DNA of 42,089 bases from Candidatus Udaeobacter sp. (GCA_013372845.1 JAALOD010000014.1:1-42089), one strand, 5' to 3'. Numbered from the stretch's first letter, positions 8,422 to 17,173 are shown. Program-made: numbers and translations. The notes: generated from the sequence alone by a model not told the origin.

Positions 8422-10317
8422 TCAATGCTCGCCAGGCAGACTGTTTCCGGGGTCTAGCTGGGTCGCGCGCTGGAAATGTTTTTCGGCCAGCTCGGTCATA
8501 CCAAGGTCCTGGAGGCGGCGTCCAATCATCCAATGGAAAAGTGGATCATTGGGCGTGAACTGATCGGCTTGCCTTTCATGATTATTGGCTTCTTCGACTT
8601 TACCTAACGACTGCTTTGCGCCGGCAAGCTCGTTATTCACCAGAGCCAGGCGCGGATTGCGCTGCACGGCATCGATCCACACCGAAATGGCTTCGTCCCT
8701 GCGGCCAAGCTGCCAGAGCGATTCGCCTTTTTCCTGGCGTGCCAGAATCAAGTTGTCTCGTTCTGTCAGAGCCTGATCCAGACTCACCTGTGCCTGATCG
8801 TAACGCCCCAGCCGATTCAAGATCGCGCCGCGATAATAGAGGCTCAAGGCCTTCCCCTCTCCTTTCTGGTAAGCCGCGGAGCGGTCGAGTAACTGGACGG
8901 ATTGTTCCGCATCACCGAGGAGATATTCAAACCATGCCAGCTTCGGCAAAGCTTCGCTGTTTACAAAGAGCCCCATCTTCGAAGCAGCTTGAAGATGTTC
9001 TTTTCCCGCGAGGATATTTTGCCGGTCAGTCGGGCTGAGCCAGCGAGCAGGATTGACTTGCGCGAGGGCGAGCTCGTCGGGCAGCTGGACTTTCTTAAAC
9101 GCGCGGCTGCCCAGAACCTCATGATAGCGGACCCAGCCGCTTTGTGTATTCAATCCAATCCAGACACAGGCGAAGGTTGCAAATGCCCAGCCCGCTTTTC
9201 GAATTTTGCCTCCGGACTTCAAATTGAAACGGTAAAAGGACAATTCTTTTGCCCGGAACAATCTCCACATTTTCAAGGTGAGAAACGTCGTGACCGTGGC
9301 GCAACCAAGCGCCATCAGGAACGGGACCAGAGCGTAAACGCCGCGAACAGCCAGGAAACTTCCAAGAAATACCAGTGCGCCAACGATTTCTTCCGGCCAT
9401 GTTAACGAATAGTTCCTCTTAATTGCGTCTGATTTGGGAACCAGGATCGACGGCTTGCCGAAACCAAAATACAAGGCGTCGTTCGGACAAACGCTGACGC
9501 AATCCATGCATTTCATGCAACCCGGATCGACCACCATTCCGTACTGTTTCACCTCCGCGTGCACCAGAACGTTTGAAGTGCAGGTCGCAGTGCAGTGGCC
9601 GCATTGGTTGCATGCGGGCGTGACGCGGATTTTGCCGGGCGAGAGCTTGTCAGCGAGACCGAAGAAACCGCCGTAAGGACAGGCATAGGTGCAAAAGCCT
9701 TTTTGCCCCAAAAAATACACCGTCATAAAACCGCAGACGAAAAGAAATGGGATGGCCACTGCTACGGAGGGAAACGTCTGCCAAAAATTGGTGGTCACCA
9801 GATGATTGGTGAATTTTGGAATAAGCGGTTCGTGTTGCGGGTCCGAGAACAGTCGAACCGCCGTGGGCCAGACGAACATGTACAGCGCGCCAATGAGCGG
9901 CACATACACCAACAATCGCGACCGGAACGGCTTTGGATGAAGCCCCACCTTTTTCAACAGCCAGCCGCAGAAATCCTGCAAAGCGAGAATGTGACAGCCC
10001 CAGCCGCAAACGTATCGCCCGAAAATCAACGTCGCTAAAATCGCCAGAGTAAAAAAGATGAATCCTGCGTTGACGAACCCCTTCTGCAACGTGTGCATGG
10101 TTTCCGAAGGCTCGATGGGTGAAACCGTCTTGCCCATGATGCGCCATTGAATGATGTGCGCGATCATGAACAAATTGAGAACAATCAACGCGGCGGCGCG
10201 CCACCGGCCGGTCTTTGACTTTCGAATCCCGGTTTTTTGAAGGGGCGAACTCTTGAAGATTCCACTCTTCCGGGAGATCGGTGTTTTTAGTTCTCGACTG
10301 ACGCAACCGCTTTTCAC
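8422..10317 (-). CDS. NapH-like membrane polyferredoxin with C-terminal TPR repeats
   Basis: A 631-residue protein. Membrane helices occur at about 38-58, 82-101, 136-150 and 185-203, with two more near 290-330. The CGWGCH motif at 104-109 and the CxxxCPY pair at 209-215 are typical of the NapH/NosR/CcoG-type membrane domain. Two [4Fe-4S] clusters follow: C236-C239-C242-C246 and C267-C270-C273-C277. Residues about 470-625 form TPR repeats (for example LSLYYRGAILNRLGRYDQAQ). Relatives pass electrons from quinol to periplasmic or membrane partners. The TPR tail suggests a protein partner, but no reductase is encoded nearby. The start is GTG with no obvious ribosome site, and a later start is possible. 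Confidence 0.82.
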   Translation of the reverse strand: MKSGCVSRELKTPISRKSGIFKSSPLQKTGIRKSKTGRWRAAALIVLNLFMIAHIIQWRIMGKTVSPIEPSETMHTLQKGFVNAGFIFFTLAILATLIFGRYVCGWGCHILALQDFCGWLLKKVGLHPKPFRSRLLVYVPLIGALYMFVWPTAVRLFSDPQHEPLIPKFTNHLVTTNFWQTFPSVAVAIPFLFVCGFMTVYFLGQKGFCTYACPYGGFFGLADKLSPGKIRVTPACNQCGHCTATCTSNVLVHAEVKQYGMVVDPGCMKCMDCVSVCPNDALYFGFGKPSILVPKSDAIKRNYSLTWPEEIVGALVFLGSFLAVRGVYALVPFLMALGCATVTTFLTLKMWRLFRAKELSFYRFNLKSGGKIRKAGWAFATFACVWIGLNTQSGWVRYHEVLGSRAFKKVQLPDELALAQVNPARWLSPTDRQNILAGKEHLQAASKMGLFVNSEALPKLAWFEYLLGDAEQSVQLLDRSAAYQKGEGKALSLYYRGAILNRLGRYDQAQVSLDQALTERDNLILARQEKGESLWQLGRRDEAISVWIDAVQRNPRLALVNNELAGAKQSLGKVEEANNHERQADQFTPNDPLFHWMIGRRLQDLGMTELAEKHFQRATQLDPGNSLPGEH

Positions 10318-10425
10318 GAGGTTGGCGAATTTACGCTAAAACAGGGCGCGCGCCAGCGAGCAGGCTGTATGGATTGGATACCGCACTGCGTCCCAGCCTA
10401 AATCCAAAAGGACGTCACCAAATTT

Positions 10426-10985
10426 TTGAAGATTTGCTTCCGCGTGGACGTCGATGACCTGAACACCACGACGAATCCGGGAGCGACCTGTTTTGCTGAG
10501 GCCGCCCACGTTAGCCCGCATGAATACACCTGGTGCCAGGCGCATCCTGGGAGTGTAACATGTTTAACAATTTCTCCTACCGTTAGTTCACTGTTAGTAA
10601 CATCGGATTTCACGCGCCGCCTCAGGAATCTGGCTGGCCAAACGACTGCACTTTTAATAACCATGGATGTAGCAGCACTCCCTGGACTGTCGATCAAACC
10701 GCTGGCTCCATAACCGGGGAGGCAGAAACGTTTGAGCAAAATCAGAATGCCAAGGCTATTCGCTGGGGCACGCTGTATAACTTCCGGTTCGATGCCGACC
10801 AGCCACGGCAGACTGCCAACGCGACACCAGGTTTCTTCAAGACCGGGTCACCCATGACGGTTGAAATCCAGGCGCCCGAGGGTAATGGCACCAACGCCGA
10901 CACCTACAGCTACCAAGTGCGACTCCGCGCGGCATACCCGATGCCGAGAGGCAGTCCAGTCCCGCGGTCTCGCCCGACGCAGTAG
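10426..10985 (+). pseudogene. Degraded secreted-protein family, copy C
   Basis: The first part (NPGATCFAEAAHVSPHEYTW) corresponds to the 5' block of copy A. It then jumps, in another frame, to NIGFHAPPQESGWPND, AIRWGTLYNFRFDADQPRQ and GFFKTGSPMTVEIQAPEGNG, ending at TAG 10983-10985. The block with YEYA...NLDRAIQ is missing, so there is an internal deletion as well as a frameshift. The last ~130 codons are open and preserve the native C-terminus better than copy B. Bases 10986-11089 show no feature. Confidence 0.6.
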
Positions 10986-11089
10986 CGGCGGGGAATGTGA
11001 TTGGTGATCAGTGACCAAGCGATCGGTAGCGCGCGACCGTCAGGCACGCCGAAAGCACTCCGTGTATCCGCGAAAGGGGACACTGGTGT

Positions 11090-11482
11090 TTATCGAATGC
11101 CTGAGTCGCATTGCCACTGGACCTTTGTTACTTGGCCAGCCACAACATCAACTTCGAACGGGCCGAAGTGACCGACGCCGGTTTTCTTGCCCTTTAGGGA
11201 AACGGTGTAGCGGCCGGGCGGCAGCGAGGTCTGAAATCGGCCTTGATCATCCGTGGTGAATTCTTTGGCCACGGCGCCTTTGTCGTTCTTCACCAACCAC
11301 GTGGCATTGGCAAGCGGCACGGAGGCGGGAGCATCAGCGCGCACTGCGCCGGGCGTAGCGGGAGCGATCGTGATCACGCCTTCGATCCCTGTTTGGGGTT
11401 CCGCTGGCATCTCTGTCGGCACAAAAATAGCGAACATGACTGTGATAAAAAGCAACGCCAGTCCGGCGCCTGGAAACTTCAT
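11090..11482 (-). CDS. Exported protein with carboxypeptidase-regulatory-like β-sandwich domain
   Basis: 130 residues. A hydrophobic N-terminus (GLALLFITVMFAIFV) looks like a signal peptide or anchor. The body has the Greek-key pattern of carboxypeptidase-regulatory-like domains: GIEGVITI at the start, FTTDDQGRFQTSLPPGRYTV in the middle and a final VDVVAGQVTKVQWQC strand. Such domains are periplasmic or surface adhesion/stability modules without catalysis. It is divergent from the dsbA-VKOR pair with a 134-base intergenic gap that must hold both promoters. Confidence 0.7.
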   Translation of the reverse strand: MKFPGAGLALLFITVMFAIFVPTEMPAEPQTGIEGVITIAPATPGAVRADAPASVPLANATWLVKNDKGAVAKEFTTDDQGRFQTSLPPGRYTVSLKGKKTGVGHFGPFEVDVVAGQVTKVQWQCDSGIR

Positions 11483-11616
11483 TATCGAAACTTACCCGCA
11501 CCCCCATTGGATGGTCAAAGATTTAGCTGCCCCGCGAATTACGTTCGTGTGATTAGCCTCGTCCACTTGACGACTGATTAGTTGCGTCGAAACTTTTCGC
11601 TCTCTGCTCGTACTTT

Positions 11617-12285
11617 ATGAAGCGATATCTGCCGTTCGTCATTGTTGCGCTAGTCGCATTGGCCACAATCGGAAGCGGTGCGATGCTCTACCGGGCAAAG
11701 CGACCGCATGTTTCATCTATTCCCGAGAACAAGACACTCTCCGCAAAAAGCGATGCAGAGGCACCGCACATTCGTGGTAACCCGGACGCGCCCGTAACGC
11801 TGGAAGAGTACGGCGATTTTCAATGCCCGCCGTGTGGTATGTTCTCGGCATTTCTTGCCCAGCTCGAGAAAGAGTACGATTCGCGTTTGCGCGTAGTCTT
11901 TCGGAATTTTCCGCTCACGATGCACGAGCACGCCCGCGAAGCGTCGCTGGCTGCGGAAGCGGCCGGACTGCAGGGCCGTTTTTGGGAGATGCACGACGTG
12001 CTCTATCGGGAACAAGAAACCTGGAGCAAGGCCCCTAATGCTCGCGAATTGTTTGAATCTTACGCCGGAACGATCGGACTCGATCTGGATAAGTTCAAAA
12101 AAGACATGGACGGCGAGCAGGCCAGGGCCCGGGTCGAAGCCGATCACCAGCGCGGCGAGTCACTTGGGATACAGATTACTCCAACTCTGTTCATTAATAA
12201 TCAGCCGCTGGACCCGAAAGACAAGAACCCGGAAGGCATTCGCGCCGAGATCAACGCTGCGCTGGAGAAAAAACCGCAGGCATGA
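11617..12285 (+). CDS. DsbA-family thiol-disulfide oxidoreductase
   Basis: 222 residues: an N-terminal membrane anchor or signal (about 4-25), then a thioredoxin fold with the helical insert of DsbA/BdbD-type proteins. The active site is C70-P-P-C73 in GDFQCPPCGMF, and the cis-proline loop is GIQITPTLFINNQ. Members of this 'Thioredoxin_4/DSBA_2' group oxidise cysteines of exported proteins. Its stop overlaps the VKOR start (ATGA at 12282-12285), so the two are translationally coupled; VKOR would reoxidise this protein. No clear ribosome site precedes the ATG. Confidence 0.9.
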   Translation: MKRYLPFVIVALVALATIGSGAMLYRAKRPHVSSIPENKTLSAKSDAEAPHIRGNPDAPVTLEEYGDFQCPPCGMFSAFLAQLEKEYDSRLRVVFRNFPLTMHEHAREASLAAEAAGLQGRFWEMHDVLYREQETWSKAPNARELFESYAGTIGLDLDKFKKDMDGEQARARVEADHQRGESLGIQITPTLFINNQPLDPKDKNPEGIRAEINAALEKKPQA

Positions 12286-12722
12286 CCGTATCGCGATTTC
12301 GCACGATCATTTACATCGTTGCCGCGATCGTTTCGCTGGCGGGGCTGGCAGATGCAACATATTTAACCGTGCAGGCGCTGACCGGCGAGACGCTGGGCTG
12401 TGGCGGATCAGCAGATTGTTTCAAAGTCCTCGGCAGTGCGTACGCCAGAGTAGCCGGAATTCCGGTCGCCTCGTTTGGAGTGCTTGCTTATTTCAGTGTG
12501 TTCACCTTCGCTACGTTCGCGGTGTTCGGCTACGCGCGCGCACGCATATTTCTGGTTCTAGCCGTCGGCGCGATGTTTCTCGGCACGCTCTGGCTGCTCT
12601 ACGTTCAGGCCTTCCTGCTGCACGCATACTGTCGTTATTGCCTGTTTTCTGCGGCAACCACGTTTCTGCTTGCAGGGCTGGTAATTGCTCTGCCGCCCGG
12701 ACGAGACAGATCTGTCTCATAA
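12282..12722 (+). CDS. Vitamin K epoxide reductase (VKOR) family protein
   Basis: 146 residues with four to five membrane helices. The loop cysteines C40 and C46 (CGGSADC) and the active-site pair C117-C120 (CRYC in the last helices) are all present, as is the conserved Ser/Ala-rich loop before helix 3. Bacterial VKOR replaces DsbB: it passes electrons from reduced DsbA to quinone. Overlap with the DsbA gene supports that pairing. The end is cleanly defined at TAA 12720-12722. Confidence 0.9.
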   Translation: MTVSRFRTIIYIVAAIVSLAGLADATYLTVQALTGETLGCGGSADCFKVLGSAYARVAGIPVASFGVLAYFSVFTFATFAVFGYARARIFLVLAVGAMFLGTLWLLYVQAFLLHAYCRYCLFSAATTFLLAGLVIALPPGRDRSVS

Positions 12723-12732
12723 GTCGTCCACT

Positions 12733-12808
12733 CTCTTGTCTTGCTCACGCTCTTGCTCTCGCTCACCAGAACGGATATTAGAGCAAGTGCAACGAGCGTG
12801 AGTAAGAG
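12733..12808. repeat. Imperfect inverted repeat after dsbA-VKOR
   Basis: The left arm (CTCTTGTCTTGCTCACGCTC then TTGCTC) is mirrored on the right by GAGCAAGTGCAACGAGCGTG then AGTAAGAG. The RNA could fold into a long hairpin between the VKOR gene and the response-regulator gene. It lacks a T tract, so it may be a repeat element, a Rho-independent-like structure, or both. Confidence 0.6.
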
Positions 12809-12830
12809 GTAGGAGCAGATTATCAAGCTT

Positions 12831-13499
12831 ATGCGAATTCTGGTGATCGAGGATGAAAAGAAGACGGCGGCTTTTCTGGCAAAGGGTCTGCGCGAAGCCG
12901 GTTTCGCCGTCGATCTCGCCCTTGATGGCGAGGCCGGGCTGGCAGCAGCGCGTGCGAGCAGGTTCGACCTTTTGATTGTCGATATCATGCTGCCGAAAAA
13001 AGACGGCTGGGCTCTCGTTGAAGAATTGCGCGCGGCCAAGGTGCAAACGCCGGTCATTTTTTTGACAGCCCGCGACAGCGTGCGCGATCGGGTAAAAGGG
13101 CTCGAGCTCGGCGCGGATGATTACGTGGTGAAACCATTCGCGTTTTCGGAATTGCTCGCCCGCGTGCGTTCGCTTCTGCGTCGTACTCCTTCGCGTCGCA
13201 GCAAGCTGCGCATCGACGATTTGGAAATCGATACGCGCCATCAACGCGCCGAACGCGGTGGCGTGCCACTAAATCTTACGCCGAAAGAGTTTCTCCTGCT
13301 CACCCACCTGGCGCATTCGGTGGGTGAAGTAGTATCGCGCGACGAAATTGCAGAGCATGTGTGGGACATAGGATTCAAAACCGATACGAACGTAGTCGAT
13401 GTGGTAGTGCGCCGCTTGCGGGCGAAGGTGGACGACCCGTTTAAGACTAAACTGGTCCACACCATCCGCGGCATGGGTTATGTTCTCAAAGCGCCCTGA
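12831..13499 (+). CDS. OmpR/PhoB-family response regulator (CusR-like)
   Basis: 222 residues. The receiver domain has the acidic pocket (IEDE at 6-9), phospho-acceptor D51 (LLIVDIMLPKKDG), a conserved T (FLTARD) and K101 (DDYVVKPF). The C-terminal winged helix has NLTPKEFLLLTHLAHSVGEV and VVRRLRAKVDDPF, typical of the CusR/CopR group. These regulators commonly respond to metal or envelope stress. The kinase gene overlaps its last 20 bases. Confidence 0.92.
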   Translation: MRILVIEDEKKTAAFLAKGLREAGFAVDLALDGEAGLAAARASRFDLLIVDIMLPKKDGWALVEELRAAKVQTPVIFLTARDSVRDRVKGLELGADDYVVKPFAFSELLARVRSLLRRTPSRRSKLRIDDLEIDTRHQRAERGGVPLNLTPKEFLLLTHLAHSVGEVVSRDEIAEHVWDIGFKTDTNVVDVVVRRLRAKVDDPFKTKLVHTIRGMGYVLKAP

Positions 13500-14862
13500 A
13501 CCGCGCTCCATTGCCTCCCAGCTCATCCTGCTTTTTACGCTGGCAGCGACCCTCCTGCTCGCCTGTGGGCTCGGCGTCTTCTACTGGATCGTTGTCCGGC
13601 ACGCGTTCGCGGAAGATAATGCGGTCCTCGCCGACAAAGTGGACGGGTTGCAAACGAGTTTTGAACAACGCGGCGGCTTCGCTGCGATCGCTGCGGAGAT
13701 CAACGCAGCAGGCAGCCGGCAGCGCGCTCCGTTTATGGTGCGCGTGCTCGATTCGGCAGGCGCAACCATCGGGCAGACAACCGGGATGGAAACGCTGTTG
13801 CCGCCAGACGTCTTTCCACCGGTCGCTTCACGGGACACTGCGACACCGAGTGAACATCGAGTCGCCGGAAAATTGTTTGCACTGACGACGAGAAACGCGC
13901 TTGCAGGTGGCCGGCAGTTTACGATCCAAGTGGCGCAAGACCGCTCCAGCGACGAGCAGGTGGGAGAGAAGATTTGGTATTCTAGTGCTGGTCGTTCTTT
14001 CAGGCAGCATTCTCGCCTCTATTCTGATTGCGATCCCAGTCACCAGACGCGGTCTGCGTCCATTGGAAGAAATGAAACGTTCACTGGAGCGAATTGGGCC
14101 GACGCACCTGAACGAGCGCGTCGCACCCGCCAGCTGGCCGCGCGAGCTTCAGCCGCTGGCCATCGCTTTCGATGAAATGCTCAAGCGCCTCGATGATTCC
14201 TTTACACGCCTTTCTCAATTCTCCGCTGACCTCGCGCATGAATTGCGAACTCCCATCGCAAATATGCTGGGTGAAGCGCAGGTCGCTCTATCGCGCGACC
14301 GCAGCTCTGCCGAGTATCGCGAAACCATCGAATCCGCGATCGGCGAGTGCGAACGGCTTTCTGGAATCGTGGACAACTTGCTTTTCGTTGCGCGCGCCGA
14401 TGCGGCACGCGAGCCGGTCGAGCGGAAGCAATTCGATGCGCGCGCGGCAGTGGAAAAATTGCGGCGTTCTATGAAACAATCGCGGAAGATCGTCATGTCG
14501 CGATCAATTGCAGCGGCCAGTACGATTTCTGCCGACCCGCCTTGTTCGAGCGCGCCGTGGGCAATCTGGTCGACAACGCGCTGCGTTTTACTCCTGAGAA
14601 CGGTTCAATTCAAATTGCGCTTGCCGAGCGCGCGAAGGATTTCGAGGTGGCCGTCAGCGATAATGGCTCTGGAATAGCTTCGGAACATTTGCCACGGGTG
14701 TTCGATCGATTTTACCGCGCAGAGTCATCGCGCGGATCGGATGGAGCAGGCCTGGGTCTGGCTCTGGTAAAGTCGATTGTCGATCTTCACGGGGCACCGC
14801 CAGGATTCAAAGCGAAACCGGTCGGTGCCACAGTCAGCATCACTTTTCCCAAGGGAGCATAA
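13480..14862 (+). pseudogene. CusS-like sensor histidine kinase, two compensating frameshifts
   Basis: Frame 1 from 13480 gives the first membrane helix (QLILLFTLAATLLLACGLGV) and the periplasmic sensor region. Near 13965-13980 the reading moves to the next frame, which holds the second helix (ILVLVVLSGSILASILIAIP), the HAMP region, the DHp helix with the phospho-histidine (FSADLAHELRTPIANML) and the first ATPase residues. At the A5 run near 14453-14457 it returns to frame 1 for the N box (VGNLVDNALRFTP), G1 (VSDNGSGIA), F box and G2 (GAGLGLALVKSIV) to the end at 14862. Each motif is intact, so two single-base indels explain the break. It may be a recent pseudogene or a pair of sequencing or assembly errors. 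Confidence 0.75.
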
Positions 14863-14934
14863 TCCCCACGTCCAGCCCGCGCGAGCGAGTTGATTGTCTC
14901 GAAAACACCGCCGGTTACGGCTAGCAGTTCCCGG

Positions 14935-15231
14935 TTATTTTTTCTCGCCGTGCGTCCTCAGGAGCTTTCCGTTCGGGTCGACCTCGAATCCCCATTCTTT
15001 CCCCTGCGATCTGACGACGACGTCGTAGTTCCATCTGCCATTCGCGTCGTCTTCCCTTTTCACCCGAACGATCTCTCCGCCAGCCGCCTTCTGGTTGATT
15101 GTTTGTTGAACGGAGGCGGGGAGCGACTTCACCTGGACCATTTCCCCGGGTTGCTCTCTTCCTTGCGCGGCCACCTCGCAAGCGAGACCCGCGCTGATCA
15201 CTGCTGTTAACAATAGGCTTTTTGTTTTCAT
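14935..15231 (-). CDS. Exported PepSY-like small protein
   Basis: 98 residues with a signal peptide (LLLTAVISAGLACEVAAQ). The mature part (LPASVQQTINQKAAGGEIVR, then RWNYDVVVRSQGKEWGFEVD and NGKLL) follows the PepSY-like α-β pattern found in periplasmic proteins that sit beside two-component systems. The start has GAGGATCCT before the ATG. It is convergent with the kinase gene, so it is not in the same operon but may be part of the same response. Confidence 0.7.
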   Translation of the reverse strand: MKTKSLLLTAVISAGLACEVAAQGREQPGEMVQVKSLPASVQQTINQKAAGGEIVRVKREDDANGRWNYDVVVRSQGKEWGFEVDPNGKLLRTHGEKK

Positions 15232-15347
15232 AGGATCCTCTTCATTATCGCCACTAGGCGAAGCCTATTGCTCGCAACAGCATTCCTCAATTGAGCAGGT
15301 AACTATTGGACGAAGGGCTGAGACCCGGTCTGCCGCTGCAGAAAAAT

Positions 15348-15381
15348 TTGTCTTGCCAATCATTACACTTTTGTAATGATT
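15348..15381 (+). promoter_or_regulatory. Palindromic operator over a putative promoter, site 1
   Basis: A perfect inverted repeat at 15358-15381: arms AATCATTACA and TGTAATGATT around CTTT. TTGTCT at 15348-15353 and TGTAAT at 15372-15377 are 18 bases apart and could be the -35 and -10 boxes, so a bound protein would cover the promoter. It is 93 bases before the regulator gene at 15474. The same core recurs at three other sites (see 16936, 17008, 17188). Confidence 0.6.
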
Positions 15382-15473
15382 GGGAATCGACCAATGAAAG
15401 CGACAGGTGAAAAAACCGCTCGGAATGCTTTCGGATCTGACCGCAGACCGGAAGAATCAATTTAAGAACCGCC

Positions 15474-16949
15474 ATGCCAGTGTTAGCTCTCCATTCATTT
15501 TCCAAGGCGATCGAGATTCCGGCAGGGCTTCACAATCAACCGTTGGATGGGTGGCAAACGTCAGCGCGTCTCAGCACTTTGTTAAGCCGCTTCGGTATTC
15601 GTGTGCTGGGCGACCTCCATGGACGAAAGGTGGTTGATTTCGCCTGGGAAAAGAACTGTGGACCAAAAACTTTATATGAACTGGATTTGCTTGCGCGTCG
15701 CGCACGATTCCGAAACGGGAAGGCGTTTTGTAATTGTCACCGGCGCGACTGCGTTCATGCTTCGCACGATTTCTCTGCGACAGACAGCGAAGGGGCGACT
15801 GCAAAGATGCAAGAAGATGCGGCCAGCTTTGCCATTCCGAAATCGATTTGCCATCTCGCTTTCAACGAATTGCCTATAACGACGCGTTTGGCCAACGTTG
15901 TCCGTTCAATGGGTGCTCGGAGTCTTGGCGATCTCAACGGACGCAGCGCTTTTGAATTGCTCCAACACAGAGCCTGTGGGTGGGGCACGATTAGCGAGAT
16001 CCAACAACTGATTGAGCGCGCAGTTTCCGGCGAATTTGATGTTGCGCAGATTGAAGAGGCCGCGGCGGCGGCCGAATTATTGAGTTTGCTTGAGCAAGCG
16101 CTGGCCAAGCTACCCCTTCGTGACAGACAATTTGTTCTTGCCAGAATCGGAGCACAAACAGGGAACGGCCGCAGTCCGGGCGCAGATCTTCTCTGCCTGA
16201 GCTACGCAGAAATCGGCCGACGATACGGACTGACGCGTGCCCGGGTACACAAGGTGTTTGGAAACACGCTTGATAGTTTGAGGAAAATCTGGGGTCCGCG
16301 AGTTCCGCGGCTCCTCGAAGTAATAAAGTGGCGCTGTCTCTCGACGATTTGTCCACTAACTCCCCAATTGCTCGAGAAGTGGGTCGGCTCCCGCGCAGTC
16401 TGCTCGTCGCGGCCAACAACGCGTGATTGTTTGAACAGCTTTCGATTGTCGATGGAAGCGTATGTGCGTTTGATCGCGGCGCTGGACAAAAATATTCCGT
16501 GTCGGCCGGAAACGAATCATAAATTGCCACGCATCGACGACCCTGTCGGCCAGTTCGATCTCACTCTGGCGCACGTTGTGCGCGAAGCTGGTGGGCAGAT
16601 CACTGTTGCCGAAGCTTATCGCAGGCTCTCACATCCCGGAGGACGGCATTATCGCCGGCTGACAGTCGAAAAGTTTCTGCAAATGCTCCGCTGCGTCGAG
16701 TGCACCGTAGTAGAGTTCAAAGATCCGGAAGTACCGATTGTCAGTCTCCGTCCATCGAATGGTGGAGTTCTCTTTCGCGATGTTGCAGGCCAAAATGGCA
16801 AATCGTCAACCGCTCGGAAAGTTCGTTCTAATTTACCTGCGATTCAGTTTTTAAGAACGGCTTCTGCGAACGCCAAGCAATCGGAAGGCGCTAAACTGAT
16901 GCCCGTCTGTCCGGGTTTAAAGGCTACCACCCCCGTTACAATGTTGTAA
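15474..16949 (+). CDS. Putative regulator: two RNAP α-CTD-like domains plus a sigma-region-4-like HTH
   Basis: 491 residues. Residues ~24-77 and ~128-183 each match the helix-hairpin-helix pattern of the RNA polymerase α C-terminal domain (LLSRFGIRVLGDLHG... and VVRSMGARSLGDLNG...). Between them is a Cys/His cluster (C86, C88, C93, H95) that could bind a metal. Residues ~205-275 (LPLRDRQFVLARIGA... LSYAEIGRRYGLTRARVHKV) look like sigma-70 region 4. Residues ~350-410 may be another winged helix (GGQITVAEAYRRLSHPGGRH). The protein could contact DNA and polymerase, but its function is not established. A palindrome sits over its likely promoter and another at its stop codon. An α-CTD/sigma-4 transcription factor is my inference. 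Confidence 0.65.
   Translation: MPVLALHSFSKAIEIPAGLHNQPLDGWQTSARLSTLLSRFGIRVLGDLHGRKVVDFAWEKNCGPKTLYELDLLARRARFRNGKAFCNCHRRDCVHASHDFSATDSEGATAKMQEDAASFAIPKSICHLAFNELPITTRLANVVRSMGARSLGDLNGRSAFELLQHRACGWGTISEIQQLIERAVSGEFDVAQIEEAAAAAELLSLLEQALAKLPLRDRQFVLARIGAQTGNGRSPGADLLCLSYAEIGRRYGLTRARVHKVFGNTLDSLRKIWGPRVPRLLEVIKWRCLSTICPLTPQLLEKWVGSRAVCSSRPTTRDCLNSFRLSMEAYVRLIAALDKNIPCRPETNHKLPRIDDPVGQFDLTLAHVVREAGGQITVAEAYRRLSHPGGRHYRRLTVEKFLQMLRCVECTVVEFKDPEVPIVSLRPSNGGVLFRDVAGQNGKSSTARKVRSNLPAIQFLRTASANAKQSEGAKLMPVCPGLKATTPVTML
16936..16949 (+). promoter_or_regulatory. Palindrome site 2 at the end of the regulator gene
   Basis: TTACA and TGTAA around ATGT. It is the weakest member of the ATTACA-N4-TGTAAT set and overlaps the stop codon of the regulator gene (TAA 16947-16949). 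Confidence 0.4.
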
Positions 16950-17007
16950 TAATAAAGCTGCGTCGCAAGCTGGCGCAAACAAAATCCGCGCGAAAATTTA
17001 TCTTGCT

Positions 17008-17027
17008 TCATTACAATTCTGTAATGA
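17008..17027 (+). promoter_or_regulatory. Palindrome site 3
   Basis: Perfect 8-base arms TCATTACA and TGTAATGA around ATTC. It is preceded by GAAAATTTATCTTGC, the same upstream context as sites 1 and 4 (GAAAAATTTGTCTTGCCAA). It lies in the 268-base gap before the outer-membrane protein gene. Confidence 0.6.
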
Positions 17028-17040
17028 TAGCGCAAATACC

Positions 17041-17095
17041 TGCAGGGCTGAAAACCCCGAAAGCCTTCGGGGTTGCTGAATGGGAGGCTTCCGCG
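17041..17095. repeat. GGGCTGA...CCCCGAA hairpin repeat, copy 1
   Basis: Contains a perfect hairpin: AACCCCGAA (17053-17061) and TTCGGGGTT (17066-17074) around AGCC. About 50 bases including CAGGGCTGA before it and GTTGCTGAA after it recur at 18971-19020. Confidence 0.7.
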
Positions 17096-17173
17096 TTACG
17101 TGCTAAGGGCGAGCGTGGAGCCCCACGGACCAATATCAAAGACGACGAGCGAGGTATCAGTTGGCCGAAAAAT

